Positions 37,491 through 46,925 of a stretch of DNA of 64,000 bases are shown here, piece by piece. The notes below the pieces were generated by a model that saw only the letters and a program-made list of their open reading frames with translations, was not told the origin of the DNA and searched no databases. Source of the stretch: Roseomonas sp. KE0001 (lineage in GTDB: Bacteria > Pseudomonadota > Alphaproteobacteria > Acetobacterales > Acetobacteraceae); NCBI RefSeq assembly GCF_016107285.1, contig NZ_RCVQ01000010.1, positions 1 through 64,000 on the forward strand. Reading direction: 5' to 3'. Each line of letters opens with the position of its first letter. The stretch's first letter is position 1. The translations under genes were made by a program, and so were the position numbers.

Positions 37491-38924
37491 TTGCCGCCGC
37501 GCATTCCGCTTCGCCGCCGCCGCCGCACCAAGATCGTCGCCACGCTCGGCCCCGCCAGCTCCACGCCGGAGGTCATCGAGCGTCTCTATCGTGGCGGCGC
37601 AGACGTCTTCCGGCTCAACTTCAGCCATGGCAGCCATGAGGACCACGCCCAGCGGATCCAGATGATCCGCGCGCTGGAGAAGAAGGTCGGGCGCCCGATC
37701 GGCATCCTGGCCGACGTCCAGGGGCCGAAGCTCCGCGTCGGGCGCTTCCAGGGCGGGCGCGTGCAGCTGCAATCGGGCCAGCACTTCCGCCTCGACCTGA
37801 GCGCCACGCCGGGCGACGTACGCCGCGTGCAGCTGCCGCATCCGGAGATCATCGATGCCGCCCGCATCGGCACCACCCTGCTGCTGGATGACGGCAAGCT
37901 CCGGCTGCGCGTCCTGCACAAGCGGGACGACCATCTGGAGACCGAGATCCTGGTCGGCGGCCCGCTCTCCGACCGCAAGGGGGTCAATGTGCCGGACGTG
38001 GCGCTGCCGATCCCGGCGCTGACCGAGAAGGACCGCGCCGACCTCGACTTCGTGCTGCCGCTCGGCATCGAGTATATCGGCCTCTCCTTCGTGCAGCGCC
38101 CGGAGGATGTCGCCGAGGCGAAGCGCATCGCCGATGGCCGTGCCTGGGTCATGGTGAAGATGGAGAAGCCGCAGGCGGTCGAGAACCTGGAGGGCATCCT
38201 CGGCGAGACCGACTGCGTGATGGTGGCGCGCGGCGATCTCGGTGTCGAATGCCCGCCCGAGGAGGTGCCGCTGATCCAGAAGCGCATCGTGCGCGAGGCG
38301 CGGGCGCGCGGCCTGCCCGTCGTCGTCGCGACGCAGATGCTGGAGAGCATGATCACCGCGCCGGCGCCCACCCGCGCCGAGGCCTCGGACGTCGCCACGG
38401 CCGTGTTCGACGGCGCCGATGCGGTGATGCTCTCGGCCGAGAGCGCCGCCGGGCAGTACCCCTACGAGGCCGTCAACATGATGGACCGCATCCTCTCCCG
38501 CGTGGAGCAGGACGGCGGCTGGCGGCAGATCACCGATGCCGCCCGGCCGGCGCCGGAGAAGAATTCCGCCGGCGCCATCGCCGCGGCGGCACGGCAGGTC
38601 GCGGAGACGATCGGCGCCGAGGCCATCGCCACCTTCACCGCCACCGGGTCCACGACGCTGCGCGTCGGGCGCGAGCGCCCCGCCTGTCCCATCCTGGGCC
38701 TGACCTCGAGCGAGGCCACGGCGCGGCGGATGGCGGTGATCTGGGGCGTGCATCCGCTGCTCTCGCACGAGCCGCACAGCATGACCGACATGGTGCAGAA
38801 GGCGGTGCGCGCGGCGCAGACCGAGGGCTTCGCGCAGAGCGGTCAGGAGATCGTCGTCACCGCCGGGGTGCCCTTCGGCACGCCCGGCACCACCAATGCG
38901 TTGCGGGTCGCGACGGTGAAGTAG
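37491..38924 (+). CDS. pyk: Pyruvate kinase
   Basis: A 477-residue glycolytic enzyme converting phosphoenolpyruvate and ADP to pyruvate and ATP. Landmarks: TKIVATLGPASS, the FRLNFSHGSHEDH segment, DVQGPKLRVGRF, the active-site MVKMEKPQAVENL, VMVARGDLGVE, and TRAEASDVATAVFDGADAVM. Residues 1-12 are basic. The start is a TTG at 37491 behind an AGAAGGA ribosome site, and homology begins right after it. It lies 45 bases after the glycerate kinase gene on the same strand. The C-terminal allosteric part is complete. Confidence 0.95.
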   Translation: MPPRIPLRRRRRTKIVATLGPASSTPEVIERLYRGGADVFRLNFSHGSHEDHAQRIQMIRALEKKVGRPIGILADVQGPKLRVGRFQGGRVQLQSGQHFRLDLSATPGDVRRVQLPHPEIIDAARIGTTLLLDDGKLRLRVLHKRDDHLETEILVGGPLSDRKGVNVPDVALPIPALTEKDRADLDFVLPLGIEYIGLSFVQRPEDVAEAKRIADGRAWVMVKMEKPQAVENLEGILGETDCVMVARGDLGVECPPEEVPLIQKRIVREARARGLPVVVATQMLESMITAPAPTRAEASDVATAVFDGADAVMLSAESAAGQYPYEAVNMMDRILSRVEQDGGWRQITDAARPAPEKNSAGAIAAAARQVAETIGAEAIATFTATGSTTLRVGRERPACPILGLTSSEATARRMAVIWGVHPLLSHEPHSMTDMVQKAVRAAQTEGFAQSGQEIVVTAGVPFGTPGTTNALRVATVK

Positions 38925-38936
38925 GGGGCAGGCGGC

Positions 38937-39518
38937 TCAGGCGTCCTCGCCCAGCGCCCGCCGGCGCAGGGCGCGCAGCCGCTCGGCCCCGCCGCTGATC
39001 CAGGGATGCAGGGAGACGGCCTCCTGCATGGCCCGCAGCGCCCCCTCCCGATCGCCGGCCTGCTCCCGGACCATCGAGAGCAGGGTCAGGGCGCCGAAGT
39101 GGCGCGGCTGCAGGACCAGGGCCTGGCGCAGGTCCTGTGTCGCCGCCGCGAGGTCGCCCAGGACCAGCAGCGCCTGCGCCCGCATCAGCCAGGCCTCGGC
39201 ATAGGTCGGTTGCAGCACCAGGGCGGCATCGAAATCCTCCACGGCGTCGCCGGCGGCCTCGGTCTCCAGGTTGCGCTGGCCACGCCGCATCAGCAGCGCG
39301 ACCGTCGGCGAGGCCTGCTGGGCCCAGAGCCCTCGGATGCGGGCCTCCAGCGCCCGGCCCGCCGTCTCGTCGGGCGCCGCCGGCAGGGCGTCCAGCAGCC
39401 GCTCCACCTCGCCCCGTCGCGCCTCCGGCGCGGGTGTCTGGACGAGCGTCTGAGCCGGCGCCAGTACCGGGCAAAGGGCGGACAGCAGCAGGGAGCACAG
39501 AAGCGGACCGGCGCGCAT
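38937..39518 (-). CDS. Exported TPR-repeat protein
   Basis: A 193-residue protein with a signal peptide (hydrophobic LLCSLLLSALCPVL, cleavage after APA near residue 22) and about three tetratricopeptide repeats between residues 75 and 175: AGDAVEDFDAALVLQPTYAE, DLAAATQDLRQALVLQPRHF and DREGALRAMQEAVSLHP. It is likely periplasmic and mediates protein contacts; partners unknown. The ATG at 39518 starts the signal peptide; longer in-frame starts add no such signal. It is convergent with pyk, 12 bases apart. Confidence 0.78.
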   Translation of the reverse strand: MRAGPLLCSLLLSALCPVLAPAQTLVQTPAPEARRGEVERLLDALPAAPDETAGRALEARIRGLWAQQASPTVALLMRRGQRNLETEAAGDAVEDFDAALVLQPTYAEAWLMRAQALLVLGDLAAATQDLRQALVLQPRHFGALTLLSMVREQAGDREGALRAMQEAVSLHPWISGGAERLRALRRRALGEDA

Positions 39519-39779
39519 ACCGCCAGTTTGAGGCCGCAGGCGCCGGAAAGCGCAAGGGAAAACCCCGCCTCTCACGGTGCCCATCGGTGCCGGAAACGTG
39601 TGCCGCGCCCCGGAGGGCGCACCGCCGCGCGGGCTTGGCAGCGGCCGCGTCCAGCCGGCAGCATGACGGGCCGCCACCATCGGGCGGCTCAGGCGTTGCC
39701 GCTGTCATGATGCCCATCGGCCTCCCAAGAGGGCCCCCCAAGGAGGCCGACCGGTGGGCCAACGATCGGAGAGCACCCG

Positions 39780-40736
39780 GTGAACCCTTCCCGCCCCGCC
39801 CGCCGCACCCTCCTGACCGCCGCGCTGGCCGCCGGGTTACCATTGGGGCTGCTCACCCCGATGTCCCGCTCCGCCCGGGGCCAGACCGGGCAGCCGGTCA
39901 CCGTCGCCTCCAAGCTGGACACGGAAAGCGCCCTCCTCGGTGAGATGATCGCGCAGGTTCTGGAGGCGAAGGGGGTCGCCGTGCGGCGGCGCCTTCAGCT
40001 CGGCCCGACGCGCATCCTGCGCGAGGCGATCCTGGCCGGCGAGGTCGACATCTATCCGGAATACACCGGCAACGGCGCGTTCTTCTTCCAGATGGAAACC
40101 GATCCGGCCTGGCACGACGCCGAGCAGGGCGCGGCCAAGGTCCGGGCCCTGGATGCCGAGCGCAACAACCTCGTCTGGCTGCGCCCGGCCGCGGCCAACA
40201 ACACCTGGGCCATCGCCGTGCGGCGTGACCTGGCGCGGCAGGCGAAGCTGGCCGGCATGGCGGATCTGGCACGGCATCTCGCCGCCGGCGGGGCCTTCAA
40301 GCTGGCCGCCTCGGCCGAGTTCGTCGAGAGCCCGGCCGCTCTTCCCGCCTTCCAGAAGGCCTATGGCTTCACCCTGCCGCCGGAGCGGCTGCTGGTTCTC
40401 TCCGGCGGCGACACCGCCGTCACCATGCGCGCCGCCGCGGAGGGGCTGAACGGCGTCAACGCCGCCATGGTGTACGGCACGGACGGCGCCATCCAGGCGC
40501 TCGACCTCGTGGTGCTGGACGATCCGAAGGGGGCGCAGGTGGTCTACCGGCCGGCGCCGGTGGTGCGCCGCCCGGTGGCCGAGCGCCTGCCGGAGCTGGC
40601 CGCCTGGCTCGATCCGGTCTTCGCCTCGCTCGGCTTGGAGACCCTGCAGACGCTGAATGCCCGCATCGTGGTTGAGGGCCAGCCGGCGCAGGAGGTGGCG
40701 CGCGCCCATCTCGGCGGCCTCGGCCCGGCCCGCTGA
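39780..40736 (+). CDS. Osmoprotectant/choline ABC binding protein, YehZ (OsmF)-like
   Basis: A 318-residue periplasmic binding protein of the OpuAC type. A Tat-like signal (ARRTLLTAALAAGLPLGLL) precedes the domain: VTVASKLDTESALLGEMIAQ, LGPTRILREAILAGEVDIYP then EYTGNGAFFF, DLVVLDDPKGAQVVYRPAPV. The class imports glycine betaine, choline or similar quaternary amines; YehZ itself has low affinity. The start is a GTG at 39780. The gene leads a four-gene cluster of binding protein, permease, ATPase and permease with near-zero spacing. Confidence 0.88.
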   Translation: MNPSRPARRTLLTAALAAGLPLGLLTPMSRSARGQTGQPVTVASKLDTESALLGEMIAQVLEAKGVAVRRRLQLGPTRILREAILAGEVDIYPEYTGNGAFFFQMETDPAWHDAEQGAAKVRALDAERNNLVWLRPAAANNTWAIAVRRDLARQAKLAGMADLARHLAAGGAFKLAASAEFVESPAALPAFQKAYGFTLPPERLLVLSGGDTAVTMRAAAEGLNGVNAAMVYGTDGAIQALDLVVLDDPKGAQVVYRPAPVVRRPVAERLPELAAWLDPVFASLGLETLQTLNARIVVEGQPAQEVARAHLGGLGPAR

Positions 40737-40737
40737 G

Positions 40738-41940
40738 ATGCCGCGTCCCCTGGCGCTGGCGGTGCCGGAAGGCCGCGCCCGGCCCGCGCCGCCGCGCGAG
40801 GCCCTGGCGGTGGCCATCCTGGCCGCGCTCGCCGCCCTCTGCCCTTTCCTGCTGGGCTGGATCTCCCTCGCGCCCAACCGCCTGTTGAGCCCCCGGCCCG
40901 TGGCCTTACCGATGCAGGCGGGCACCGGCATCGCGGTGGCCTGCTTCCTCACAGGCTGCCTCGGCATGGTGCTGCTCTCGCGGCGCGGGCGCGGCCTGCC
41001 CTGGGCCGAGCTTTCCGCCGCCCTGGCCTTCGCCGGGCTGCTCGGCGCGATCGGCCTGGGCGCCGGCGCGGTGCTCGGGGAGGCGCCCCGCATGGCCCGC
41101 GCCATGCCGGCGGCGGGCTTCTGGCTGGCCGTTCTGCTGCTGGCCCTCGGTGCCGGAAGCTGCGCCGCCGGGCGGGGCGCGACTCCGTCCCGCTTCCTGG
41201 CCCTGGCGGTGGTCGGCGGCGGCCTCTTGCTGGCGCTCGGCCTGCTCGACGGCCTGTCGGTGGTGCGCGAGGGTCAGGCGCGGGGCGAGGAGCTGCGCAC
41301 GGCGCTGGTCGGCCATCTGGCGCTGGCCGGGGGTGCGCTGGGGCTGGCGCTGCTGGTGGCGCTGCCGCTCGGGCTCCTGGCCCTGCGGCAACCGCGGCTC
41401 GAGATGGCGCTCATGACCCTGGCCAACGGCTTCCAGGTGGTGCCGTCCATCGCCCTCTTCGGCCTGCTGATGGCGCCCCTGGCCAGCCTCGCCACCACCT
41501 GGCCGGCGCTGCGGAGCTGGGGCATCGGCGGCATCGGCGCCGCCCCCGCGACGCTCGGAATCGCCGCCTATCTCCTGCTGCCGCTCGCCAGCGGTCTGCT
41601 GGCGGGGCTGCGGGTCGCGCCCCCCGCGCTGGTCGACGCCGCCCGGGGCCAGGGCATGACGCCGTGGCAGATCCTGCTGCGCCTGCGCCTGCCGCTCGGC
41701 CTCGGCGTCATCCTCGGCGGACTGCGCCTGGCGGCGGTGCAGGCTGTGGGCCTCGCCACGCTGGCGGCGCTGATCGGCGGCGGCGGACTGGGACGGCTGG
41801 TCTTCCAGGGCATCGGCCAGCTCGCCGCGGATCTGATCCTGCTCGGCGTGATGCCGGTCGTGGCCCTGTCCCTGCTGGTGGATGCGGGGCTGGCGGCGCT
41901 GCAGGCCCGCCTCGGCGCGGCGGGGAGTCCGGGCCGGTGA
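40738..41940 (+). CDS. Osmoprotectant ABC permease, YehY-like
   Basis: A 400-residue permease, longer than the usual 240, because the first 190 residues form an extra membrane domain of about five helices as in YehY. The C-terminal half carries the transport domain with LPLGLLALRQPRLEMALMTL, NGFQVVPSIALFGLLM and the coupling loop DAARGQGMTPWQILLRLRLP. ATG 40738 starts just after the binding-protein stop. It would pair with the second permease at 42866 as a heterodimer. Confidence 0.87.
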   Translation: MPRPLALAVPEGRARPAPPREALAVAILAALAALCPFLLGWISLAPNRLLSPRPVALPMQAGTGIAVACFLTGCLGMVLLSRRGRGLPWAELSAALAFAGLLGAIGLGAGAVLGEAPRMARAMPAAGFWLAVLLLALGAGSCAAGRGATPSRFLALAVVGGGLLLALGLLDGLSVVREGQARGEELRTALVGHLALAGGALGLALLVALPLGLLALRQPRLEMALMTLANGFQVVPSIALFGLLMAPLASLATTWPALRSWGIGGIGAAPATLGIAAYLLLPLASGLLAGLRVAPPALVDAARGQGMTPWQILLRLRLPLGLGVILGGLRLAAVQAVGLATLAALIGGGGLGRLVFQGIGQLAADLILLGVMPVVALSLLVDAGLAALQARLGAAGSPGR

Positions 41941-42869
41941 TCCGCTTCGAGGGGGTGACCCGGCGCTATGGCGAACGGGCGGCGGTGGACCATGTCACGC
42001 TGGAGGTGGCCAAGGGCAGGCTCTGCGTGCTGCTGGGCGAATCCGGCTCGGGCAAGTCCACGCTCCTGCGGATGGTGAACCGGCTGGCCGAGCCCTCGGC
42101 CGGCCGCGTGCTGCTGCGCGGACGCGACGTGGCGGGGATCGAGCCGGAAACGCTCCGCCGGGGGATCGGCTATGTCATCCAGTCGGTCGGGCTGTTCCCG
42201 CACTGGCAGGTGGCGGAGAACATCGCCACCGTGCCGCGCCTGCTGGGCTGGGAGACGGGGCGCATCGCCACGCGGGTGGATGCGCTGCTGGCGCTGGTCG
42301 GGCTCGACCCGGCCCGCTTCCGCGACCGCTACCCGCACGAGCTGTCCGGTGGCCAGGCGCAACGCGTGGGGCTGGCCCGGGCGCTCGCCGCCGACCCACC
42401 GGTGCTGCTGATGGACGAGCCCTTCTCCGCGCTCGATCCCGGCACCCGGCGCGACCTCCAGCGGGAGCTGCGCCGCATCCATGGGGAGACCGGCAAGACC
42501 ATCCTCTTCGTCACCCATGACGTCGAGGAGGCGCTGGCGCTGGCCGACCTCCTGGCCGTGCTGGAGGATGGCCGGCTGATCGCGCAGGGCCGGCCCGCCC
42601 AGGTGATGGAGCAGGACGGCGAGCGCAGCGTGCGCCGCCTCTTCGGCGAGGAGAGCATGGCCTTCCACCGCCTCGCCACCCTCCCGGCCCAGGCCCTGGC
42701 ACAGCCGGAGGACGCGGAGGACGACCTGCCCGTGCTGCCGGCCGGGGCCAGCCTGAAGCAGGCGCTGCTGCTGATGCTGGAGCTGGGCGCCGACCGGGTG
42801 GCGGTCCTCCCCGACGGCCCGCATGGCGGCGGCACCCTGTACTGGGCCGATCTGGTGCGGGCGGCATGA
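41937..42869 (+). CDS. Osmoprotectant ABC ATPase, YehX-like
   Basis: A 310-residue ATP-binding subunit: Walker A LGESGSGKST, Q-loop YVIQSVGLFPHWQV, signature HELSGGQAQRVGLARAL, Walker B VLLMDEPFSALDP, and FVTHDVEEAL. A C-terminal part of about 60 residues resembles a single CBS-like domain (QALLLMLELGADRVAVL), as in OpuA and YehX ATPases, which may sense ionic strength. The GTG at 41937 overlaps the permease stop (GTGA); the longer open frame upstream is antisense to nothing useful and lacks homology. Confidence 0.9.
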   Translation: MIRFEGVTRRYGERAAVDHVTLEVAKGRLCVLLGESGSGKSTLLRMVNRLAEPSAGRVLLRGRDVAGIEPETLRRGIGYVIQSVGLFPHWQVAENIATVPRLLGWETGRIATRVDALLALVGLDPARFRDRYPHELSGGQAQRVGLARALAADPPVLLMDEPFSALDPGTRRDLQRELRRIHGETGKTILFVTHDVEEALALADLLAVLEDGRLIAQGRPAQVMEQDGERSVRRLFGEESMAFHRLATLPAQALAQPEDAEDDLPVLPAGASLKQALLLMLELGADRVAVLPDGPHGGGTLYWADLVRAA

Positions 42870-43588
42870 GGCGGCCGGGGCTGGCGGGGCTGGGCGTGAA
42901 CCTGGCGGGCTTTCTTCTCGCCCTCTGGGCGGCGCCGCGCCTGCCGGGCCTGTGGCGCGCCCTGTTCCCGGAGATCGCCCGGCCCGTCTGGGAGAGCCAG
43001 GGCTGGTTCGCGCTGCTTTTCGAACATCTGCTGCTGGCGCTCGGCGCCGCTGCCCTGGCCACGCTGATCGGGCTCGGCGCCGGCATCGCCTGCACCCGCG
43101 GCGCGGGGCGCCGGCTGCGCCCGGTCTTCGACGCCGCCTTCGCGCTGGCCCAGGCCATCCCGCCCGTGGCGGTCATCGCGCTTGCCCTGCCCCTGCTCGG
43201 CTTCGGCGCGGCGCCGACGCTGCTGGCCCTGGTGCTCTACTCCGCCCTGCCGGTGATGCGGAGCACGGTGACCGGGCTGGATGCCGTGCCGGCCACCGTG
43301 CTGGACGCCGCGCGCGGCCTCGGCATGGGGTCGGGGCGCATCCTGGCGCGGGTGGAGCTGCCGCTCGCCCTGCCGGTCATCCAGGCCGGGCTGCGCGTCG
43401 CGGTCGTGCTCGCCATCGCCACCACGGCGGTGGGCGCGGTGGCCGGGGCGCAATGCCTCGGCACGCCGATCGTCACCGGCCTCGCCAACGGCAACACCGC
43501 CTGGGTGCTGCAGGGCGCGGTCTTCACCGCCTGGCTGGCGCTGATCGCCGACCAGGCGCTGCGGCTCGGTCTCGCCCCTCCGCGCTAA
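42866..43588 (+). CDS. Osmoprotectant ABC permease, YehW-like
   Basis: A 240-residue inner-membrane permease with about six hydrophobic segments, the shorter of the two permeases in this importer. Recognised parts are FEHLLLALGAAALATLIGLG, AFALAQAIPPVAVIAL and the coupling loop DAARGLGMGSGRILARVELP. The ATG overlaps the ATPase stop (ATGA). It is the last gene of the cluster and ends three bases from the stop of the convergent livM gene, leaving no room for a separate terminator. Confidence 0.9.
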   Translation: MRRPGLAGLGVNLAGFLLALWAAPRLPGLWRALFPEIARPVWESQGWFALLFEHLLLALGAAALATLIGLGAGIACTRGAGRRLRPVFDAAFALAQAIPPVAVIALALPLLGFGAAPTLLALVLYSALPVMRSTVTGLDAVPATVLDAARGLGMGSGRILARVELPLALPVIQAGLRVAVVLAIATTAVGAVAGAQCLGTPIVTGLANGNTAWVLQGAVFTAWLALIADQALRLGLAPPR

Positions 43589-43591
43589 GTG

Positions 43592-44593
43592 TTAGAGCCG
43601 GACTTTGAGCAACCGCGCCAGCTCACCCACGATCCCGGCGCGGAAGGCCAGCACGCAGGCGACGAAGATGCCGCCCTGGATCACCGTCACCCAGGCGCCG
43701 AACTCGGCCAGGTAGTTCTGCATGGTCACGATGACGGCGGCACCGACCACCGGGCCGAAGACCGTGCCAAGGCCGCCCAGCAGCGTCATCAGCACCACCT
43801 CGCCCGACATGGCCCAGTAGACATCGGTCAGCGTGGCGATCCCGAAGACGAGCGCCTTGGTGCCACCGGCGATGCCGGCCAGCGTCGCCGAGAGGGTGAA
43901 AGCCATCAGCTTGTAGTCGTCCGCCCGGTAGCCGAGGGAGATGGCACGCGGCTCGTTCTCGCGGATCGCGGTCAGCACCTGGCCGAAGGGCGAATGGACC
44001 ACGCGGTTGATGAAGAGGAAGCCGGCCAGGAAGACGGCGGCGACGACCCAGTAGAGGCTCATGTCCCGGCCGAGATCGATGACGCCGAGAAGCGCCCCGC
44101 GCGGCACCCGCTGAATGCCGTCCTCCCCGCCGGTGAAGGGCGCCTGCAGGCAGAAGAAGTAGACCATCTGCGCCAGCGCCAGGGTGATCATGGCGAAGTA
44201 GATGCCCTGCCGCCGGATGGCGATCCAGCCGGCGACCACGCCGAGCCCGGCCCCCACCGCGCCGCCGGTCAGGATGGCCAGCTCCGGCGTGAAGCCCCAG
44301 ACCTTGGCCGCATGCGCCGCGAGATAGCCGCCCATGCCGAAGAACATGGCATGGCCGAAGGAGAGCAGCCCGACATAGCCGATCAGCAGGTTGAAGGCGC
44401 AGGCGAAGAGGGCGAAGCAGAGCAGCTTCATCAGGAAGACGGGGTAGAGGAAGAACGGCCCGGCGATCAGCAGGGCGAGCAGGATCAGGAAGGCGATGCT
44501 CTGCGCCCGGTTGAAGCCGAGCGCGGAGAGGCCCGGCAGGCCCGGCGCGTCCTGCGCCACCGGCGCGGCGATGGTGCTGGCATGGCTGGCCAT
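43592..44593 (-). CDS. livM: Branched-chain amino acid ABC permease LivM
   Basis: A 333-residue membrane permease of the LivM type, about nine to ten hydrophobic segments: LIGYVGLLSFGHAMFFGMGG (family hallmark), WIAIRRQGIYFAMITLALAQ, LTAIRENEPRAISLGYRADD and LLGGLGTVFGPVVGA. Together with LivH it forms the channel for leucine, isoleucine, valine or, in many relatives, other amides and aromatic compounds. It is the last gene of the minus-strand order livG-livF-binding protein-livH-livM and starts three bases after livH. Confidence 0.92.
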   Translation of the reverse strand: MASHASTIAAPVAQDAPGLPGLSALGFNRAQSIAFLILLALLIAGPFFLYPVFLMKLLCFALFACAFNLLIGYVGLLSFGHAMFFGMGGYLAAHAAKVWGFTPELAILTGGAVGAGLGVVAGWIAIRRQGIYFAMITLALAQMVYFFCLQAPFTGGEDGIQRVPRGALLGVIDLGRDMSLYWVVAAVFLAGFLFINRVVHSPFGQVLTAIRENEPRAISLGYRADDYKLMAFTLSATLAGIAGGTKALVFGIATLTDVYWAMSGEVVLMTLLGGLGTVFGPVVGAAVIVTMQNYLAEFGAWVTVIQGGIFVACVLAFRAGIVGELARLLKVRL

Positions 44594-44596
44594 GGT

Positions 44597-45484
44597 TCAG
44601 GCCCTCCCGAACAGGCCGGCCGGCCGCGCCAGCAGCACGATGGCCATGATGACGAAGATCACGGTGGAGGAGGCCTCGGGATAGAAGACCTTGGTGAGCC
44701 CCTCGACCAGGCCGAGGCCGAAGCCGGTCAGCACCGAGCCCAGGATCGAGCCCATGCCCCCGATCACCACCACGGCGAAGACGACGATGATGAGGTTCGA
44801 GCCCATCTGCGGATTGACCGAGTAGATCGGCGCCGCCAGCACGCCGGCGAAGGCGGCGAGCGCCACGCCCGCAGCATAGGTCAGCGTGACCATCCGCGGC
44901 ACGTTGACACCGAAGGCCTGGACCAGCGCGGCATTCTCGGTCGCCGCGCGCAGATAGGCGCCGAGCCGCGTCTTCTCGATCACCAGCCAGGTGGCGAGGC
45001 TCAGGACCAGCGCCGCGGCGACGACCCAGAGGCGGTACTTCGGCAGGAACATGAAGCCGAGATCGACCGGCGGGCCGGCGAGCGAGGCGGGCGGCGAATA
45101 GGGCAGGCCGGAGGAGCCGAACTCGTTGCGGAAGATCCCCTCGATGATCAGCGCCAGGCCGAAGGTCAGCAGCAGGCCGTAGAGATGATCGAGCTTGTAG
45201 AGCCGGCTGATCATCGTCTTCTCCAGCAGCACGCCGAAGGCGCCGACGATCAGCGGCGAGAGGATCAGCGCCGGCCAGTAGCCGATGCCGAACCAGTTGA
45301 GCAGCATCCAGGCGACGAAGGCACCCATCATGAACTGGGCGCCGTGCGCGAAATTGATGACGTTCAGCATGCCGAAGATGACGGCGAGGCCGAGCGAGAG
45401 CAGCGCGTAGAAGGCGCCGTTCACCAGCCCGAGCACGACCTGCGGCAAGCCGAGTTCGAGTTGGAACAGGAGATCTTCGAACAC
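44597..45484 (-). CDS. livH: Branched-chain amino acid ABC permease LivH
   Basis: A 295-residue permease of the LivH type. Hallmarks are LVNGAFYALLSLGLAVIFGM followed by LNVINFAHG, TRLGAYLRAATENAALVQAF (the cytoplasmic coupling loop) and VVIGGMGSILGSVLTGFGLG. Eight or so hydrophobic segments. It lies between the binding protein gene (63 bases upstream) and livM (three bases downstream). Confidence 0.92.
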   Translation of the reverse strand: MFEDLLFQLELGLPQVVLGLVNGAFYALLSLGLAVIFGMLNVINFAHGAQFMMGAFVAWMLLNWFGIGYWPALILSPLIVGAFGVLLEKTMISRLYKLDHLYGLLLTFGLALIIEGIFRNEFGSSGLPYSPPASLAGPPVDLGFMFLPKYRLWVVAAALVLSLATWLVIEKTRLGAYLRAATENAALVQAFGVNVPRMVTLTYAAGVALAAFAGVLAAPIYSVNPQMGSNLIIVVFAVVVIGGMGSILGSVLTGFGLGLVEGLTKVFYPEASSTVIFVIMAIVLLARPAGLFGRA

Positions 45485-45547
45485 CGGTGGGCTTCCTGGG
45501 CGAGAAGAGAGCGGGATGGCCGGCCGCGCGGGCGCCCGGCCGCAGGA

Positions 45548-46801
45548 TCAGCTACGGACCAGCGGGCAGCTGCCCTCTGCGAGGGGGCGGAAGGCCTCCT
45601 CGGCCTCCGTCGTCTGCAGCAGCTTGTAGTAGTCCCAGGGGCCGCGGGATTCCTCGGGGGTCTTGACCTCGAAGAGATAGGCCGGGTGCAGCTTGCGCCC
45701 GTCCTCGCGGATGCGGCCCTTGCCGAAGGCGTCGTCATCCGTCGGCATGGCCTTCATTCGCGCGACCACATCGGTGCCGCTGGCCTTGGCCGCCGGGGCG
45801 CCCATGTCGGCCACGGCCTTGAGGTAGTGCAGCACCGAGGCGTAGCAGCCGGCATGCGACATGGCCGGGTAGTTGCCGGCGAGGCTCCCGCGAACGCGTT
45901 CGGTGAAGGCGCGGGTGCGGTCGTTGAGGTCCCAGTAGAAGCTCTCGGTGCAGACCAGCCCCTGCGCCGCCTTCAGGCCGAGGCTGTGCACATCGTTGAT
46001 GAACATCAGCAGCACGGCGATCTTGGTGCCGCGCCGGGTGACGCCGAACTCCGCCGCCTGCTTGACACTGTTGATGGTGTCGGTGCCGGCATTGGCGAGG
46101 CCGATCACCTTGGCCCGGCTCTGCTGCGCCTGAAGCAGATAGGAGGAGAAATCGGTCGATTGCAGCGGATGCCGCACGGAGCCCAGCACCTTGCCGCCCG
46201 CGGCCTGGATGAAGCCGGTGGTGTTGCGCTCGAGGTCGTGGCCGAAGGCGTAGTCGGCGGTGATGAAGAACCAGCTGTCGGCGCCGGTCTTGACCATGGC
46301 GCCGCCCGTGGACCGCGCCAGCATGTAGGTGTCGTAGGTCCAGTGGACGGTGTTCGGGCTGCACTGGCGCCCGGTCAGCTCGGTCGTGCCGCCGGTGGAA
46401 TTCAGATAGACCTTGTTCTTCTCGCGGACGATGCCGTTGACCGCCAGCGCCACCGCCGAATTCGGCACGTCGACGATGACATCGACGCCGTCCCGGTCGA
46501 TCCACTGGCGCACGATGGTCGAGCCGACATCGGCCTTGTTCTGGTGGTCCGCCTGCACGACCTCGACCGTGACGCCCTTGGCGGCGATGCCGCTGTCCTG
46601 GATGGCCTGGCGGACGCAGGCCGTCGAGGTGGGGCCCGACACCTCGCGGTAGACGCCGGACTGATCGTTCAGCACGCCGATCTTCAGCGTCGTCGGCTGC
46701 GCCCGGGCGGGGCGGGGCATGGCGGCCAGCCCGGCGCCGAGGCCGGGCAACAGCGCGGCCGCGGCGGCGGTCTTGAGCAGGCTGCGGCGGTCTTGTGTCA
46801 T
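45548..46801 (-). CDS. Branched-chain amino acid/amide ABC binding protein (LivJ-like)
   Basis: A 417-residue periplasmic binding protein. A Tat-type signal (DRRSLLKTAAAAALLPGLGA, cleavage after ARA near 35) precedes a Leu/Ile/Val-type fold: LKIGVLNDQSGVYREVSGP, GVDVIVDVPNSAVALAVNGI, WFFITADYAFGHDLERNT and GLANAGTDTINSVKQAAEFG. This subgroup often binds compounds other than leucine, such as amides or aromatic acids. The ATG at 46801 has a GGGAGAG ribosome site. It sits between livF (125 bases upstream) and livH. Confidence 0.9.
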   Translation of the reverse strand: MTQDRRSLLKTAAAAALLPGLGAGLAAMPRPARAQPTTLKIGVLNDQSGVYREVSGPTSTACVRQAIQDSGIAAKGVTVEVVQADHQNKADVGSTIVRQWIDRDGVDVIVDVPNSAVALAVNGIVREKNKVYLNSTGGTTELTGRQCSPNTVHWTYDTYMLARSTGGAMVKTGADSWFFITADYAFGHDLERNTTGFIQAAGGKVLGSVRHPLQSTDFSSYLLQAQQSRAKVIGLANAGTDTINSVKQAAEFGVTRRGTKIAVLLMFINDVHSLGLKAAQGLVCTESFYWDLNDRTRAFTERVRGSLAGNYPAMSHAGCYASVLHYLKAVADMGAPAAKASGTDVVARMKAMPTDDDAFGKGRIREDGRKLHPAYLFEVKTPEESRGPWDYYKLLQTTEAEEAFRPLAEGSCPLVRS

Positions 46802-46925
46802 CGGACTCTCCCTTTTTTCCCCTGTTGAGACCCGCGGGGCGGGTGGCATGGGGCATCTCCGGCCCGTCAGGCACGGCATCGTCCATACTTCTGGTGGCGG
46901 GAACCTCTGCCCCGGCGCCGGGCAC

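Noticed and set aside
43589-46828. Plus-strand open frame of over 1000 codons across the liv genes
   Set aside because: Antisense to livM, livH and the binding protein, all clearly real; the frame has an unnatural His/Asp/Arg/Gln-rich composition.
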